Positions 44,001 through 52,582 of a stretch of DNA of 64,000 bases are shown here, in pieces. Numbering within the stretch: the first letter of the stretch is position 1; the number at the start of each line of letters is the position of its first letter. Under the pieces are notes generated by a model. It was not told the origin of the DNA. It worked only from the letters and a program-made list of their open reading frames with translations, and ran no database searches. Origin of the DNA: Mucilaginibacter achroorhodeus (GTDB lineage Bacteria > Bacteroidota > Bacteroidia > Sphingobacteriales > Sphingobacteriaceae); assembly GCF_007846095.1 (NCBI RefSeq), contig NZ_VOEI01000002.1, positions 434,001 to 498,000 on the forward strand. Reading direction: 5' to 3'. A program made the position numbers and the translations under genes.

Positions 44001-46152
44001 TTTCAAAGTCAGCTAAAATAAGTTGGAATACCGGAGCCCAGCCATAGCCCCTCGGGAGATAGTTCTTCGCATAAAAGTTGCCAATGTTTTCCCGGCAGGC
44101 CGTCCGCATAATTTGTATCAGGTGGAATAAAAAACGATAGTCATCTTTAACCAGTTCTGCACGATACTGTTCAAAAAACACCGCGCAATATTCTGAATAC
44201 AGGATGGCGATCAGCGACTCATCGCGCCAGTAGCTATCCAGTTCGGCGGTAAAAAGCTGTCCCATCACAAAAGTTAGTTTTGCCGCCGCTCTTGTCTGCA
44301 ATACAGACTGCACCCAAAGCCGGTAAGCCCGGCGCATGCTGGGTTCCTGCCCCAGCTCGTCAAAGAAGGCCTGATGATCCGTTTGTTTCCGAAAACAGTC
44401 ATCCACGTACCTGATCAAGGCCCAATCTTCCAATACATCATGGGCTGGTACAAACTCCCCTCCATCGTGGCTTTCAAGGATCACATTTTCTTTAAGCAAT
44501 TTTTCCAGCGCCAGCGGATCATCCAAGGTGACGGGTGTAAAAGGACGCATCAGCTTGGAACGGTTTACTGCGACATGCACGAACAACCGGCTCCGGCGCT
44601 CGGGCAGGCCGTCATGAAATTCATTGATCTTGTTTTCGATGATCGTTTGCCACAGCAATTCACGGAAATCTGCTTCGCTGATATTATCCAGGTTTTGATG
44701 GCTTTGCCCGATCGCCCGATAGGCGAAGTCCAGATATTTTGGCACACGAATGAGTGATTTAAGCCGGGGGTTACCGGCTAAAGCACGCAAGGCCGGAACC
44801 TCCTCATATACTTTCGTGAGCTCGTCTTCGGTGAGTACGGCGATCTCCGTTTTGGCATAGTTCAAAGGACTCAGGTACTTCATCTCGATCAGGCCGAGGT
44901 TTGATTTCCGGCAGGTGATGAGTACCTTGACATTCGTAATGGATTTTAAAGCGCTGAGCAATTGGTTTGCCGCTAAACCATCTGCTTCCAAAAGCTTTTC
45001 CATTGCATCGATGTAGATCAGGTTCGACTTAAAGAGTCCAAATAATGAAAATATATCTTTGAGCGAATGCTGTATCTGATAGCTGCTGAAGTATGCCGTC
45101 AGGCTATTCGAACTTAATTCATCAGACTTGAAATTAAGCACGAACCCATCGCAGCTACTATGCATTTCACTGATTACGGCTTTGGCTACTGCTGATTTCC
45201 CTGTTCCCGGATCACCGGCAATAACGACCACGTTGGTGGCATTCAGCAATGTCCTGACTTCATCGGTCAGGTTATCACGCCGTAACGAGTAGCCGCCGAT
45301 GGTGTCTTCTATGGCATCCAGTATCTCCGCTTTTTGAGCACCGAAGCGCTGCAACTGGCGTACTTCCCGCTGATAGTTCGCCGTATTAAAGATCGAACGG
45401 AACTCTTCAGACAGTGCGTTTTTTTCGTAAACACCGCCTTTGCTGTTCGCATCCATCAGGTGAGACGAAAGGCTGCTCCATATTTGCGCGGCACTGAGGT
45501 CTTCGTTCTGTTTATAGTTATTGATCAGGCCGTAAAGGATCGCTTTCTGCTGGCTGTTGTCCGTTCCGTAATCCAGCTCCAAAACATATAAGGTCTTTAG
45601 AAAGTCGATGTAAACGGCGTCCTCGATCTTTTGGTCTGGTTCAATGTCGGCAATGATCCCCCGGATCAGATCAAAGTATTTTTTCTTTTGCTGAATGCGG
45701 GAAACTTCATTGATAAAATCTGCCGGAGGCGCTTTCTTTACGCGGGCCCAATCCAGGATAACCTTCAAATGGTTCTTCTCATCCAAAGTCAGGTTACTCT
45801 TTATAATGAATATCTTATCGGTAGCGGAAGAAAAAAGATCTTTATTGTTAAAGTCCTTCCAGGCGGCCTCGAGCACTTCCTGAAATATCTGCCCTTTAGC
45901 GGATATGACCAGGTTATGTTTGATCTGCATGATGATTTTGGAAGTCACACCGTTTTCAACGGAATACAGCAAAAGGTCATCGGTCTGATAACCTAAAGAG
46001 CCTGATTGCTGACGATAGTATGTGATCGTCCCTTCCTGCGTTCCCGGTACGATCAGCCCTAACAGAAACGAAACAAAAAAACCCGTTTGAACTTCGTTTT
46101 CGTAAAAGCTGCCACCACTACCCTGAGAAAATACATTACTGTTCGTTGCCAT
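41059..46152 (-). CDS. Avs-like STAND ATPase with N-terminal nuclease domain
   Basis: 1697 residues. The N-terminal ~200 residues look like a Cap4/DUF4297-type PD-(D/E)XK endonuclease: SGGSFYENE (E18), YQTDDLLLY (D58/D59) and MQIKH (Q76-x-K78). The STAND NTPase holds Walker A GDPGTGKS (313-320), Walker B LIYIDAMEK (D382), sensor VLITCRKS and a winged-helix ending in FVPAHDVLEDWALIRYV (~560). The remaining ~1100 residues are helical with no known domain, the place of the target-recognising sensor in Avs proteins. Avs systems bind conserved phage proteins and then degrade DNA. It stands alone on the minus strand. Assignment to the Avs class rests on architecture. Confidence 0.8.
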   Translation of the reverse strand: MATNSNVFSQGSGGSFYENEVQTGFFVSFLLGLIVPGTQEGTITYYRQQSGSLGYQTDDLLLYSVENGVTSKIIMQIKHNLVISAKGQIFQEVLEAAWKDFNNKDLFSSATDKIFIIKSNLTLDEKNHLKVILDWARVKKAPPADFINEVSRIQQKKKYFDLIRGIIADIEPDQKIEDAVYIDFLKTLYVLELDYGTDNSQQKAILYGLINNYKQNEDLSAAQIWSSLSSHLMDANSKGGVYEKNALSEEFRSIFNTANYQREVRQLQRFGAQKAEILDAIEDTIGGYSLRRDNLTDEVRTLLNATNVVVIAGDPGTGKSAVAKAVISEMHSSCDGFVLNFKSDELSSNSLTAYFSSYQIQHSLKDIFSLFGLFKSNLIYIDAMEKLLEADGLAANQLLSALKSITNVKVLITCRKSNLGLIEMKYLSPLNYAKTEIAVLTEDELTKVYEEVPALRALAGNPRLKSLIRVPKYLDFAYRAIGQSHQNLDNISEADFRELLWQTIIENKINEFHDGLPERRSRLFVHVAVNRSKLMRPFTPVTLDDPLALEKLLKENVILESHDGGEFVPAHDVLEDWALIRYVDDCFRKQTDHQAFFDELGQEPSMRRAYRLWVQSVLQTRAAAKLTFVMGQLFTAELDSYWRDESLIAILYSEYCAVFFEQYRAELVKDDYRFLFHLIQIMRTACRENIGNFYAKNYLPRGYGWAPVFQLILADFEKINNEQYDLIYQILSDWSKIVNSQEELPEGTRTAGLILLKLLGKHISLDGYRNSEADAAVELLCLFTGGLIEEITAIIKSDKPEDNEEVNEDDPYADSDYFFEGDKLKTKIIKVALNGPVCAQLCKYMPDTVIALANEHWFHRTCAVRYPETEHDRMMYQIHRRPVRSTDVNVDFGLRGEDRLEYFPGSAYQTPALWLLRYHPLKAAIFITEMVNWCAENYRYSDFASDDTIGVTTLHLNDGTEVINYGSDHLWQVFRGTGRVSPYLLQSVLMALEKYLLELGAEGEKNRDALNNLTDFLFRNSVSVMTTAVIASVAQAYPAMADNFVVPLYADHKFISYDISRFVHDRESTMNTFHALHDQERLAANGLPHRKKYYGGLRHFINFYCFNYGAANLQLFALFDKLRTNADPQDLNWLKMLDEMDIRTWRITKTVENPESRNFIIEPVYHDDIKDYVAELKEEQAKIDVENTQFNWLHKVQKCELTAEITYWREVYTYYISLESYSIIHHRPSMVAETGIRYLWTELKEEEKHWSKQTTFSILEKKVGKAYRPFDLDLGFSSIDFDSAIEVFPLLTTLVQDEEQKEFERLALYFLTAPFQENDPDADDFFQALKKDMWNLNESLAYKGLYGLIRFAEFYKEHAPKRFRPRSEAEEEKYWEDYNTLIESLISETEAIPEIDKITADTHALEYLIRATKILPDKTDLPLVYQFTEKVFNLCLAEMWKDKDDLDRSQLNYRLKWVVEEKVSSLIFWNRGERSNHLFEHFIKAAHSFIKLSSESKKSKVGDFIKFFFSIAEKLINIADKNLPLDKPEDTSHTVACFAATWTKFDEISRTLGSKLFGSTILLSWDITWRQDVISWPPIESQREKFIEYIKLYGEDSLNAVVNLLSHIGDQTLLMPMLNWLIEKLKAENIRPAIMLIKHIEQLVGRVYYNHLNELLQDQTLFTNYLWLLDQMVEQQSSDAYWLREFIVHLNMEKRQS

Positions 46153-46520
46153 CTTAACCGTTAATTGTGAAGCACTAAAATAATTAGCTTTTATGGAATC
46201 GCTGTATTTAGTTTTTCACATCGTAAGATGACATGATTATGCGGTAAACCTGCTGACTTGATCAGAATAGTTACAGGGAACAGACGGTACTGTTAACCGG
46301 ACAGCGCGGTTATTCTAACAGGCTGTACGGTTGCCATTTCCCTAACCCTCTTAAACTCTTTATTTTTTCTTAACACGGCTATTACCAGGCATTCCTTAGA
46401 GAATCTTTCATTCCAGCAACCTCCTTTTTTTTAACGAGCATGCTAGACTCTGAAGATTCATTGGCGTCTTCAGACAGACCGCCTTGATTTAATTAGTCAT
46501 AACGTACCAGAGTGCTTTAA
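46153..46520. other. Spacer between the STAND and PIN genes
   Basis: About 370 bases without a supported gene. It contains one hairpin (TCTGAAGA at 46449-46456, TCTTCAGA at 46467-46474) about 46 bases after the PIN stop, without a T-run, and must hold the STAND promoter, which I could not locate confidently. Confidence 0.5.
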
Positions 46521-47861
46521 TCATTTGTTTTCTTCGTGTGGCTTATCAGGAATGCTATTGAAGGTCAGGTGTAAACCATCATTTAATATTAGTTCGACGA
46601 TATAGTCACTATAACGCCAGGCACGTCCGGGCCAACTGTTATCAGACATTTCTTCAATATAAAATGCCCCTTTTTCTTGAAGGTCTTGTCCTAAGTCCGC
46701 TAATAACAGATCAGTCAATAATTTGATTTGCAAGACTAACGTTCCTTTGCTGAATCGTCGTTTTTCTGCTGAAAAATAGAAAAAGTATTCACCGGAAACA
46801 TCCCCGATAGTCAAAATATTAAAGTGCTCGAAGTATATTTTAGATAAGGAATATGTTGTGTATTTGGTATTATCGTTTTCGTGTTGGTTGATGCAAGATA
46901 ATTCGTTTAGCCTTAAAAGTTCACCTGTCAGCCCTGCCATATTATCATGAGGCCGGGGACCAGCCTCTACCCATTCATAAAATTCTTTAGCGGACATCAA
47001 TTGCGGATAAATGTCAGTGGCTTCATACATGAAGCTGGCTTTAGTTAAAAAATCCTCATCCTTAGAGACGACGATATCGCAGTAGCCGCCGAAAAAGGCA
47101 TGTTTGCCATCATTGGCCAGGTTGAGCATTTTTTGTTTTGCCGGTTTGCCTTTTACTATGCCTAAATATTCCAGCACATAATACATTCTTACAAAAGCTT
47201 CATAAATATTGGAGTTTGCCATATTTTTCATGCAGAATGTCGAATAGCTGCTAAGAAATGTATCGCGGTCCGTGATCTCTGTGCCGTTAAATCCTTCTAT
47301 TCCCAGTGCATATAATGGGTTGGTAACATAGTTGTGTTGGTGTAAATATTGCAGCAAGGCTTTGAAGCTTTTCTGTTGATCGTTCAAATCTTTTGTAAAG
47401 CCATAGAATAAATCAATAAACTCATTAAAATTAGTTGTCTGATCGAGTATGGTTTTAAATTGATCGGGCATATCATCGGGCAAAGGATTATCACCTATCG
47501 CTTGACGAAAACTCAGCGGGATTAATTTAAATACTTCTGTCATCAAATTAAATCCCGGTGAACCTTCATTCAGCAACTGCAAGGTTTGATTCCATTCAAA
47601 ACGGTCAAAATACTCCCGGGGCGTTTCGTATTGAAATTTAACTTCGCCGTCAAAACTAAAACAGTGATCACCTGCTACCAGGGCGATCAAGTCCATGTCA
47701 CTATATTTCTCATCAGTCTGATCCCAGCTTAGGTCATGTAGGTGTGCTTCTGAGAAACAATAAATATTTCGGTCTTGATCCGATTTTATAAATGATAGCA
47801 ACCGTGCGCCGTCATCTTTTTTTAGATCCAGTATAACATTCAGGTCGAGGTAGATCAGCAT
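46521..47861 (-). CDS. Large PIN-domain protein, probable RNase effector
   Basis: 446 residues. A PIN-like fold is split by a long insert. The N-terminus MLIYLDLNVILDL gives D6 and N8, CFSEAHLHDL gives E38, and after about 200 helical residues GGYCDIVVSKDEDFLTK gives D262 and D268/D270, followed by the usual MSAKEFYEWV. These acidic residues match the metal-binding site of VapC-like PIN ribonucleases. The C-terminal ~130 residues add a strand-rich domain (GDVSGEYFFYFSAEKRRF) that I do not recognise. Classical VapC toxins are about 130 residues and have an antitoxin partner; neither applies here. It is divergent from the CHAT protein with only 69 bases between starts. Confidence 0.72.
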   Translation of the reverse strand: MLIYLDLNVILDLKKDDGARLLSFIKSDQDRNIYCFSEAHLHDLSWDQTDEKYSDMDLIALVAGDHCFSFDGEVKFQYETPREYFDRFEWNQTLQLLNEGSPGFNLMTEVFKLIPLSFRQAIGDNPLPDDMPDQFKTILDQTTNFNEFIDLFYGFTKDLNDQQKSFKALLQYLHQHNYVTNPLYALGIEGFNGTEITDRDTFLSSYSTFCMKNMANSNIYEAFVRMYYVLEYLGIVKGKPAKQKMLNLANDGKHAFFGGYCDIVVSKDEDFLTKASFMYEATDIYPQLMSAKEFYEWVEAGPRPHDNMAGLTGELLRLNELSCINQHENDNTKYTTYSLSKIYFEHFNILTIGDVSGEYFFYFSAEKRRFSKGTLVLQIKLLTDLLLADLGQDLQEKGAFYIEEMSDNSWPGRAWRYSDYIVELILNDGLHLTFNSIPDKPHEENK

Positions 47862-47883
47862 ATCCTAAATATAATTAAATGTA

Positions 47884-47913
47884 TTTATGCGCCGGGAATA
47901 TTATTTAGTTTTG
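47884..47913 (+). promoter_or_regulatory. Promoter-like sequence of the CHAT gene in the divergent PIN/CHAT gap
   Basis: TAGTTTTG at 47906-47913 fits the TAnnTTTG -7 pattern and lies 17 bases before the ATG; TTTA at 47884-47887 is a weak -33 element 18 bases upstream. The whole divergent gap is 69 bases, so both genes would share control sequence. Confidence 0.4.
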
Positions 47914-47930
47914 ATCATAAACCTTACAAC

Positions 47931-50900
47931 ATGTCTAAAATCACCCTAACACAAGTAATTGAGATTGAAGTCCGCGCAAGTGATCTTTTAAACCCATTTA
48001 ATGATCTATTCGACAGGACAAACGTGACGGCTATTATAGATAACGCAATTAAAGATAAATACAAGGGGGAAGTAGAATATGATCAGAACGGAGGAAAGCT
48101 GGTTTCTGCGCTTCTGGAACTAAATAAAATTTATGGAGACCAGGTATCTGAGATATCTGAAATCCTTAAGCAAACCGGCCTGAATACGTCCGACCTTATC
48201 GAAAGGATAATTGCATCGGCCAATTACTATTATTTAACGGTAATTAAGGAGCAGCACAGCCAACAACAAAAAGATAGCGATGGTCGTATCGAGGATATAA
48301 ATTCTCTGGCTAAAGGCAAATTCAAAAACATGAATGGAGCCAGTGTTGCAGCGACAGATGTTAGTGATTCCGTAAATGATGCTGCAAATGAAATTATCAG
48401 TTTGCTGTTAAAGCTCGATTTGAGTGTTCGGGAGCAAACGCCCATCATTGAAGCCAAGGTCACCAAACAACTTCAGCGAGCATTGCAAGTGGCATCTATT
48501 TTGAATGCTATGAAAACTAATTTTGATGAGTTCAAATTTGAAACAGCTTCTATCGAATTAGACTTAGATACCATAACTTTTAAAAAAACACCAGGAAATT
48601 ATTTTGCAATCAAAGCCGCAAATAGAATGCGGCAAAGGAGTCTTATAACGGAGTTCTTTGTTACTGCAACTAAATTCCCCCGCAAACCTATTAATAAACC
48701 TTTCTACAAGTTAGATAAGGGTACTATTGAGTATAATAGTGGTACATCGAAAGACCAAACAGGTTTGGACATGCTGATCCAGTCAGATTTTTTGACTTTT
48801 CATTTTCATTTGCACCTGATTAAAATAGATTATTCCGATCATCTCCTCGTTAGTGACCTATTCAAGCTATTCGAACACGTCCGCGTGTATTTCTTTTCCT
48901 TTGATGTTGATGCTATAATCGATAGCGCAACGGCGAGCCAAAATTATCAGGATATTCCATTTAAAATAAATATTGTCCATTTAGTTTCCTTTCTGACTCA
49001 GGAAAGTGGTTTACCAGCCGAATTTGTTCAACGTTTTGTCGATGGGCTTTCTCAGCCCCTAAGTCAGTCGATGGACGTTTGGGCGAAACCGTTTATTAAA
49101 ATAGGAGATGATTTTTTGTTCCTCGTTGCTACTGTGGGTGGGCATCTTGCGTACCAGTTTGACCGCATCATAGATGGTTTTATTTCTAAGGCCAATCAAC
49201 TAAAGCATTTCAAAAATTTATTGGAATTAGAACTTAATACACTCGAAGAAAAGCATAAATACACTTTTAATCAGATAGACTTCAAAGAAATTAGTGACCA
49301 GTTAAATACCGACGGTTTGCTGATTTACCAATCTCTGAAACACTTAGTAGTGATGGAACTTTGTTTAATAAAGTTTCCTTTAGAAGCGGAAGCAACAGCT
49401 GAACAAATGGTTCACTTTTTTGAAAGGGGGAACGTACTCAGAAGCAACATCGGGATCGTACAACAAAATATTAAACAGCTAACCGGGCTGGATCAAATAA
49501 AAATAACGGGGATTCTGGTCACCAATCATCCGGTTTTCAGTGGCATGGTTTTAGACCAATTTCCGGTACTTGATGCTATACTCCTGCAAAATTACCTGGA
49601 TACCGGGAAATATACCCGCGCGATTTTTGTTGCAGGCGCTGGAAAAGTTGACTCGGAGGCCTTATCATCTTATCCATATTATCATGACGATGAGACATTT
49701 GATGCTAACTTTTTGTCTTTCGCCTATCAACCTGCACCGGTGTACGAGTTACAGAAAAACATGCACATGGAGAATTTTAAAATATCTCCCGGTGATGCCA
49801 CCCCCATTGTATTTTCACAACATCCTGAAATGCAATCGCTCAGAGACAGCATGAATAATTTGGTGTTTGAATTGGAAGACTGCTTAAAACAATTGTATTA
49901 TTTTAATACGGATTACGAAAAAGATCCTGAAGGAAAAAGACTGATTACCCAAAGGATTGATTTTTTGACACCACTAACCTTCAGTTATTTCTCCGTTGAT
50001 AAAACGAATAGGAATTCCCGCATGACGCTACTTTCAAACTTTAAGAAAGTTGGAATAGACGGGATGGTGCAGCTGGTAAACAACTTACTGAATTTAAGTA
50101 GGAAGGTTGCTAAAAAGGGATTTAAAGAAGATAAACCAGCTGGTTTGCCTCCGATTGATCATGAGAGAGCAACGAAACAATGGGACGAGGTTAATGAAAA
50201 ATTGACTGCAGGTGGGCCGGTAAGCCCATCAACCTTTCAATTCACGCACGATCTTTCTGATGAAGACCGCGACAACCTGATAAGACATCTCTTTTCACTG
50301 GCAGCAGCTTTCGGGCCTGGTATTTATACGGAGGAACAAATTAACGATCTATACATATTAGTGACCATCATAAGTGGTTTAGCAGCAGGATTGGAACATT
50401 TTGAGAAGGAAGTGTACACACTGTTTTTAAATTTAATGGACTTGCTCAACTATAATGGGCATTATCAGAAAGCACGTGATTTTAGCGAGGAAGCGCTGGC
50501 ATATTCATTCAACTACGAAAGAGTTCCCCTACTGGGCTGGCTCGTGCAATTTAAATGCTTTGCTAAACAAAAAAGTGTCCATGATGCTGCGTTCTATGGC
50601 GGCGCTTATTTCGCAGCTTTAAACGCCTTATCCGTTGTTAAAGAGCACCAGGTTTTCGACGGTTTTTATAATGCCATGTTATTTTTCCGAAACTTTGGAT
50701 TTAACGATATGGCGGATAACTTTTTTCAAAGCCTCAATTCGATGCCGCTAAAATCATATCAGCGGCAGCAAATTACATTGAGTTACCTTAACTCAAAGCT
50801 CGAAGATATAGATGGCCTGCAAGGCTACATGCAACTGGCGGAAGACTTTTTAACGAACAATATCTTACAAATTACAGAGCATGGGCAACAGGGTGCGCTA

Positions 50901-52445
50901 CCTTGGACCGCACTTATATACAACTTGGTAAACATAGAATCAAGAGGCCACATTACTATACCAGCGTCCTTAAAAGTTTTCTTAGCAGAATTTGAAAAGG
51001 TCATCGACCCTACAACCCTCAAAAACATGCAGGGACAGTTTTTTCCTAATGAGGAGACTTCTGTTGACTTATTAAAAGATTCTTTGAATAAGGCGTTAGA
51101 AACCCGAAGTACCGAAGATTATGCGGCAGAAATTACTGCGCTGCAACTGTTAGCAAATAACGTTGCAAGCCTTTCAGTTGATCCTTTGCACATTGATAAT
51201 TTGTTACTGTGTGGATTAGTGATCAATGACCAGACACTTAATTTCCATCAAAAAGTAATCAGCGAAACACTGGAGTTTATTACCAAAGCAGATGGTAAAT
51301 CATTCTCAGAGAACTACGGAACCGAATTAATAAAATCTATACCTATAAAATCGGGTCAGGTTATAACCTGGATTTTTGAGTTTGATAACAAAGTTTATGC
51401 ATTATATATTGATGAAAATAAAGGATCAGCCATTGAAAAATTATCGAATTGGGACATCAAGGCGATGCGTGACTGGCTAAATAAGCTTCCTGACTATTAT
51501 TTTGACGAAAAAAATGGCTATCCGATCAATCAGCAGGAAGGTGACTATATTGACGACCTGAAAGAACTGGAGTTTTCAAGGTTGAATTGCCCATTTCCAT
51601 ACGAGGAACTTTTAGTTTATTATAGTTTTGATTTAGCGGCTTACCCGCCAAATCTTTTAGAAATCCCAGTTGATCAAACAAAGCCTGAAAATATTGAACA
51701 ACACGAAGTTCGGGTACAAGACCATATAAAAGAACAACCCTATGATTTTATTGGGTTTCATAAACCTGTTACTAATATTATATCATTAGAATATTTCTCG
51801 GCTCATAGCAGTCTTCTCACAAAAAAAGTGTCAGAATTAAGCGTCGCCTGCTGGGTGCCCATAGTTGATGAAGACATGGTTTTGTTTATTGCGGAAAATA
51901 CCTTACGACCCGTTATCGAAGGCAAATATAATACGGCCATTCAAACTACTATTTATCCCAAACCCGCACTCAATGCCTTAATTAATGTATTTGTTGCCCA
52001 TGGTGCAAAAACGGTAACAGGATTCAGGTCTGTACATACCAGGGGGCAAAACGCCGGACATGCACTCATCAATGAGTCGGGCGTGGCCAGAGTATTTGGT
52101 ACTGGTTTTATTGCTGTTATTTTTATTTGCGATTCGGGCGCGATGACTAAAGATATATTCAATCAAAAGCTGATTTCCCTAGTTCATGAGATTTTATCTT
52201 TCGGCTATCAGGCGGTTGTAGCGCCCGCCTGGCGATTTAATCCCGCAATTACAGGGATTTGGCTCGATAGCTTTTTGGAAAGCTTGAAAAGCGGGAATAG
52301 GCTTGCATTCGCCGTTCAACAAGCTAATCAAATTTCAGCAAAAAAAGGTTTTGATGAATACTTTGGATTTTACTCGCCACGAGGTTGGGCTGCTATGCAT
52401 TTGTACGGCAATCCTAATATAGTATTTGATGACGATGGGCATTGA
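47931..52445 (+). CDS. Giant protein with TPR-like helices and C-terminal CHAT protease domain
   Basis: 1504 residues. The C-terminal ~230 residues match a CHAT (caspase-like) protease: a histidine in GFRSVHTRG (H1369), cysteine in IFICDSGAM (C1400), then GYQAVVAPAWRFNPAITGIWLDSFLESLKSGNRLAFAVQQAN and WAAMHLYGNPN. Residues ~810-980 contain helix-pair repeats like TPRs (NGHYQKARDFSEEALAYSF). The N-terminal ~430 residues hold coiled-coil-like helices. Around residues 440-560 the sequence has the shape of a REase-like fold but lacks a full E-x-K. CHAT proteases serve as death effectors in bacterial immunity (type III-E CRISPR TPR-CHAT, gasdermin systems). No gasdermin or CRISPR gene is nearby. 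Confidence 0.75.
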   Translation: MSKITLTQVIEIEVRASDLLNPFNDLFDRTNVTAIIDNAIKDKYKGEVEYDQNGGKLVSALLELNKIYGDQVSEISEILKQTGLNTSDLIERIIASANYYYLTVIKEQHSQQQKDSDGRIEDINSLAKGKFKNMNGASVAATDVSDSVNDAANEIISLLLKLDLSVREQTPIIEAKVTKQLQRALQVASILNAMKTNFDEFKFETASIELDLDTITFKKTPGNYFAIKAANRMRQRSLITEFFVTATKFPRKPINKPFYKLDKGTIEYNSGTSKDQTGLDMLIQSDFLTFHFHLHLIKIDYSDHLLVSDLFKLFEHVRVYFFSFDVDAIIDSATASQNYQDIPFKINIVHLVSFLTQESGLPAEFVQRFVDGLSQPLSQSMDVWAKPFIKIGDDFLFLVATVGGHLAYQFDRIIDGFISKANQLKHFKNLLELELNTLEEKHKYTFNQIDFKEISDQLNTDGLLIYQSLKHLVVMELCLIKFPLEAEATAEQMVHFFERGNVLRSNIGIVQQNIKQLTGLDQIKITGILVTNHPVFSGMVLDQFPVLDAILLQNYLDTGKYTRAIFVAGAGKVDSEALSSYPYYHDDETFDANFLSFAYQPAPVYELQKNMHMENFKISPGDATPIVFSQHPEMQSLRDSMNNLVFELEDCLKQLYYFNTDYEKDPEGKRLITQRIDFLTPLTFSYFSVDKTNRNSRMTLLSNFKKVGIDGMVQLVNNLLNLSRKVAKKGFKEDKPAGLPPIDHERATKQWDEVNEKLTAGGPVSPSTFQFTHDLSDEDRDNLIRHLFSLAAAFGPGIYTEEQINDLYILVTIISGLAAGLEHFEKEVYTLFLNLMDLLNYNGHYQKARDFSEEALAYSFNYERVPLLGWLVQFKCFAKQKSVHDAAFYGGAYFAALNALSVVKEHQVFDGFYNAMLFFRNFGFNDMADNFFQSLNSMPLKSYQRQQITLSYLNSKLEDIDGLQGYMQLAEDFLTNNILQITEHGQQGALPWTALIYNLVNIESRGHITIPASLKVFLAEFEKVIDPTTLKNMQGQFFPNEETSVDLLKDSLNKALETRSTEDYAAEITALQLLANNVASLSVDPLHIDNLLLCGLVINDQTLNFHQKVISETLEFITKADGKSFSENYGTELIKSIPIKSGQVITWIFEFDNKVYALYIDENKGSAIEKLSNWDIKAMRDWLNKLPDYYFDEKNGYPINQQEGDYIDDLKELEFSRLNCPFPYEELLVYYSFDLAAYPPNLLEIPVDQTKPENIEQHEVRVQDHIKEQPYDFIGFHKPVTNIISLEYFSAHSSLLTKKVSELSVACWVPIVDEDMVLFIAENTLRPVIEGKYNTAIQTTIYPKPALNALINVFVAHGAKTVTGFRSVHTRGQNAGHALINESGVARVFGTGFIAVIFICDSGAMTKDIFNQKLISLVHEILSFGYQAVVAPAWRFNPAITGIWLDSFLESLKSGNRLAFAVQQANQISAKKGFDEYFGFYSPRGWAAMHLYGNPNIVFDDDGH

Positions 52446-52582
52446 TCTAATTTAGAACCTGCATTTATTGTTGCTATTTAAAGCAGATGATCGGGCGGAA
52501 ATAGTATGAAGATCAATTTTGCAATTATGCCTAATTTTACCGCACTAACCACCTTAACTTTAATCCATTCACAAAGCGCCAA

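Noticed and set aside
46521..47861. VapBC toxin-antitoxin module
   Set aside because: The PIN protein is over three times the size of VapC and no small antitoxin frame lies next to it.
47931..52445. Type III-E CRISPR (gRAMP/TPR-CHAT) locus
   Set aside because: No CRISPR repeats, Cas7-fusion or Cas1/2 genes are found; only the CHAT and TPR-like similarity is shared.
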